NCBI RefSeq assembly: GCF_002813135.1
Contig: NZ_PHTY01000001.1
Coordinates: 1,855,501 to 1,919,500, forward strand
DNA length: 64,000 nt
Direction of reading: 5' to 3'
Source: Ulvibacter sp. MAR_2010_11
GTDB lineage: Bacteria > Bacteroidota > Bacteroidia > Flavobacteriales > Flavobacteriaceae
The translations under genes and the position numbers were made by a program. The notes beneath the pieces were generated by a model that made no database searches, was not told the DNA's origin, and saw only the letters and a program-made list of their open reading frames with translations. Below, in pieces: positions 61,620 through 64,000 of this stretch (position 1 is its first letter; each line of letters starts with the position of its first letter).

Positions 61620-63353
61620 ATGTCAAAGAAACGCCTAGCCTCACTTACCACACTATTTTTAGTATTTGTTTCTGCCGCAGTAACAGCGCAGGAAGACGAT
61701 CTGGGAACAGAAGTTGTAAACATTGTAAAACCTTATACGCCCACTATTTCGGATGCCTTTAAGGTGAAGGAAACCCCTGTGTTAAACGACTCGCTCACGA
61801 CACAAAAGCAGCAAGTGAACTACAGTATTTTCTCGGTTCCGGTGGCTTCTACTTTTACGCCCGCCAAAGGAAAAGCGGCTACTGTAGAAAAGGCAAAGCC
61901 CATGAAATTGTACGACAATTACGCAACGTTGGGCTTCGGAAATTACACCAGTATTTTAGCCGAGTTGTACAGCAATTTTGAAATTAGTAGAACCGACAAC
62001 GCCGGATTTTTCTTCAGACATAATTCGTCTCAAGGAGATATTGAAGGTGTCTTACTGGAAAACAAATACTACGATACCAGTCTGGATGGAAATTACACTT
62101 CCCGCCAACGCGATGCTTCGTATAGCATAGACGCAGGGATAAAACACCAATTGTTCAATTGGTACGGATTGCCCGAATTTGCCGAGGAAGAATTAATTTT
62201 ATTGAATGAAAGTTTAGACGTACAGCAAACTTATTTCAGTGGAAATCTGGGCGGAAGTATGCAGTTGGACGATTCGTTTTTTGAAGGAATTGCGGCAAAT
62301 GTCCGATTTTTGAGCGATGCTTATGGCTCATCCGAATTCAATTTTACAGCACTACCGGAGTTTTCTTTTCCGCTAACCGAGTTTACATTGAAGATAGACG
62401 GTGATGTAGATTATCTTTCGGGAAGTTTCGAGCGTAATTATTTTGCCGAAATTCCTATCGACTACAGTTTTTTAAATGTGGGCCTGGCGCCTTCGCTGGT
62501 CTATGTCAATAACGATTTAACTCTATCGTTGGGTGTTGCCGGTTATGTAAGTTTGGATTCTGAAAATTCGGAAACCAACTTCTCCATTTTCCCCCGAATT
62601 AATGCCTCGTATCGCTTGGTAGACGAACTATTGATTGTTTATGGTGGTGCTGAAGGCGGGGTGGAACAAAATTCGTATTACGATTTTAAAGAAGAGAATC
62701 CCTATGTTTCGCCAACGCTTCAAATTATGCCTACCAATAATTTGTACAATGCTTTTGGTGGATTAAAAGGAAAACTGTCCAATTCGGTGGGATACAATGT
62801 TCGCGGTTCGTATGGCAAAGCCGAAAACAGGGCCTTGTTTCAAATTAATCCCTTAAACGATGTATCTCCTTCCGAAAGTTATCAATACGGAAACTCATTT
62901 AAGATAGTGTATGACGACATCAACACCCTTTCCTTTTTCGGCGAATTGAAAGTGGAAGTTTCCGAAGTCTTTTCTCTGGGAATTAACGGGGAGTATTTTT
63001 CATACAATACAACCGATCAGGCGCATGCCTGGAATTTACCCGATTTTAAAGCTACTGTCTTTTCAAACTTTAATATTACCGAAGAATTGTACGGCGGAGT
63101 CTCACTCTTTTACGTAGGCGAGCGTATGGATCAGGTGGTGGCGTATAGTCCGGATATAGATCCTTTCCCAACCGAAGTTACACTGGACGGCTACGCAGAT
63201 GTAAATGTGCATGTGGGCTATCGGGTGAACGACCGACTCTCAATTTTTGCCAAGGGAAGCAACTTATTGAGTGATAATTATCAAAAATCGTACAATTATC
63301 CGGTACAGGGAATTCAAGGTTTGTTGGGTGCAACCTATAAGTTCGACTGGTAA
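61620..63353 (+). CDS. outer-membrane beta-barrel protein (577 aa)
   Basis: The protein begins MSKKRLASLTTLFLVFVSAA and has a signal peptide, a short plug-like N-terminal part (GTEVVNIVKPYTPTISDAFK), then repeated amphipathic strands ending in an aromatic terminal strand (LLGATYKFDW). This is a TonB-receptor-like barrel without a clear plug. Its start lies 32 bp after the TPR gene's end and the two are probably co-expressed. An ATG at 61560 would overlap the TPR gene and precede the signal peptide by 20 residues, so 61620 is used. Confidence 0.85.
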   Translation: MSKKRLASLTTLFLVFVSAAVTAQEDDLGTEVVNIVKPYTPTISDAFKVKETPVLNDSLTTQKQQVNYSIFSVPVASTFTPAKGKAATVEKAKPMKLYDNYATLGFGNYTSILAELYSNFEISRTDNAGFFFRHNSSQGDIEGVLLENKYYDTSLDGNYTSRQRDASYSIDAGIKHQLFNWYGLPEFAEEELILLNESLDVQQTYFSGNLGGSMQLDDSFFEGIAANVRFLSDAYGSSEFNFTALPEFSFPLTEFTLKIDGDVDYLSGSFERNYFAEIPIDYSFLNVGLAPSLVYVNNDLTLSLGVAGYVSLDSENSETNFSIFPRINASYRLVDELLIVYGGAEGGVEQNSYYDFKEENPYVSPTLQIMPTNNLYNAFGGLKGKLSNSVGYNVRGSYGKAENRALFQINPLNDVSPSESYQYGNSFKIVYDDINTLSFFGELKVEVSEVFSLGINGEYFSYNTTDQAHAWNLPDFKATVFSNFNITEELYGGVSLFYVGERMDQVVAYSPDIDPFPTEVTLDGYADVNVHVGYRVNDRLSIFAKGSNLLSDNYQKSYNYPVQGIQGLLGATYKFDW

Positions 63354-63376
63354 AATTTCAAAATATTTTATTTCTG

Positions 63377-63405
63377 AAAAGCATTCCGTAGTCTGGGATG
63401 CTTTT
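63377..63405 (+). terminator. rho-independent terminator
   Basis: AAAAGCATTCC (63377-63387) and GGGATGCTTTT (63395-63405) pair with one wobble and are followed by T's. It ends the TPR/barrel transcript before the amidohydrolase gene. Confidence 0.8.
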
Positions 63406-63431
63406 TCTATTTTTACTGAAAACCCATCCAA

Positions 63432-64000
63432 ATGAAATATCTATTTTTTCTTTTCGCATGCATCCTTTTTTCCTGTGCTCCCGATAAAATTCCTGCCGAC
63501 TTATTAGTAAAAAACGCCAATGTCTATTTGGTCGATGAAGCATTTGGCACAGCTAAGGCCTTTGTAGTAAAGGACGGCAAGATACTGGAAGTTGGTATTA
63601 AACCCGAACTGGAATTAAAATACAGTTTCACTAGTGTGTACGATGCCAAAGGAATGACGATTGTCCCGGGACTTATAGATGCGCATGCCCATTTGTTAAA
63701 TTTAGGTTTGGCGCTTCAAAATGTAGATTTGGTGGATACCGAAAGCTACGATGAAGTTTTGGAACGCGTTGTAGAATTCCAGAAGAAAAAAAATGCTTCC
63801 TTTATCATGGGTCGGGGTTGGGATCAAAACGATTGGGATGTAAAAGAGTTTCCCACAAAAAAGGAATTGGATTCATTATTTCCGGAAACTCCGGTCGCTC
63901 TAACAAGAATCGATGGTCATGCAATGATTGTGAACTCCAAAGCCTTGGAATTGGCGGGAATTACTGCACAAACAAAAGTTGCCGGAGGTGAGGTAATTTT
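63432..64000 (+). CDS. YtcJ-like amidohydrolase lipoprotein (partial, runs off the end)
   Basis: The frame begins with a lipoprotein signal (MKYLFFLFACILFSC) and continues with VKNANVYLVDE, the beta-sandwich of the amidohydrolase superfamily, then GLIDAHAHLLNLGLAL (metal-binding His-x-His), GRGWDQNDWDV and RIDGHAMIVNS, the signature of the YtcJ/LAF3 branch. The 3' end lies beyond the window. Membrane-anchored hydrolases of this group act on unknown amides or carbamates. Confidence 0.9.
   Translation, partial: MKYLFFLFACILFSCAPDKIPADLLVKNANVYLVDEAFGTAKAFVVKDGKILEVGIKPELELKYSFTSVYDAKGMTIVPGLIDAHAHLLNLGLALQNVDLVDTESYDEVLERVVEFQKKKNASFIMGRGWDQNDWDVKEFPTKKELDSLFPETPVALTRIDGHAMIVNSKALELAGITAQTKVAGGEVI

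Overview
The window comes from a chromosome of the Flavobacteriia (Bacteroidetes), most likely a marine-type member of the Flavobacteriaceae. Several independent signs agree: promoters of the form TAnnTTTG in place of E. coli-type -10 boxes, a type IX secretion sorting domain on one secreted protein, a CRTAC1/ASPIC-UnbV lipoprotein, a tmRNA whose tag reads GENNYALAA, and a trp operon with a leader peptide carrying three tandem Trp codons. The DNA is AT-rich throughout.

Layout. 1-425: ribosomal protein THX with an overlapping small ORF. 425-7067 (minus): complete tryptophan operon trpL-E-G-D-C-(F-B)-A. It has an attenuator, an in-frame trpF-trpB fusion, and a dispersed intergenic repeat filling the only gap. 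7077-8142 (minus): marR-yceI pair. 8297-11046 (plus): secreted thioredoxin-fold and rhodanese proteins, then small hypotheticals. 11163-19679: an integrative element of about 8.2 kb inserted in the 3' end of ssrA (tmRNA), with exact 14-bp att repeats, integrase arm-type sites and, on its outer left flank, two tandem 160-bp units that look like scars of earlier insertions. It carries a tyrosine recombinase, two excisionase-like HTH proteins, a phage replication-like protein, a possible small-terminase-like protein, and two cargo modules of unknown function (XRE repressor plus pentapeptide membrane protein; 333-aa protein plus four-helix membrane protein). No capsid or conjugation genes are visible, so it resembles a phage satellite or a small integrative island.

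19667-35713: ssrA, a saccharopine/alanine-dehydrogenase-like oxidoreductase, a hybrid TPR sensor kinase, a creD/winged-helix cassette with matching operators, a CRTAC1 lipoprotein, three tandem small-RNA-like units with a shared 5' box (30350-30826), kdsA, a T9SS-exported repeat protein, and typA.

35806-57091: a surface-polysaccharide region. It holds a methyltransferase, four tandem paralogous membrane alkaline-phosphatase/sulfatase-superfamily proteins, a FemAB/GNAT-like acyltransferase that apparently lacks a standard start codon, a sugar aminotransferase and a ketoisomerase for a dTDP-3-amino-3,6-dideoxyhexose, a flippase, several glycosyltransferases, a subtilase and a lipid-linked glycosylation pair. 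Together these suggest assembly and decoration of an O-antigen or other surface glycan; kdsA, for the LPS core sugar Kdo, lies nearby. 57100-64000: ftsE, a short exported protein, a large TPR protein with a paired outer-membrane protein, and the start of a YtcJ-like amidohydrolase lipoprotein that runs off the window.
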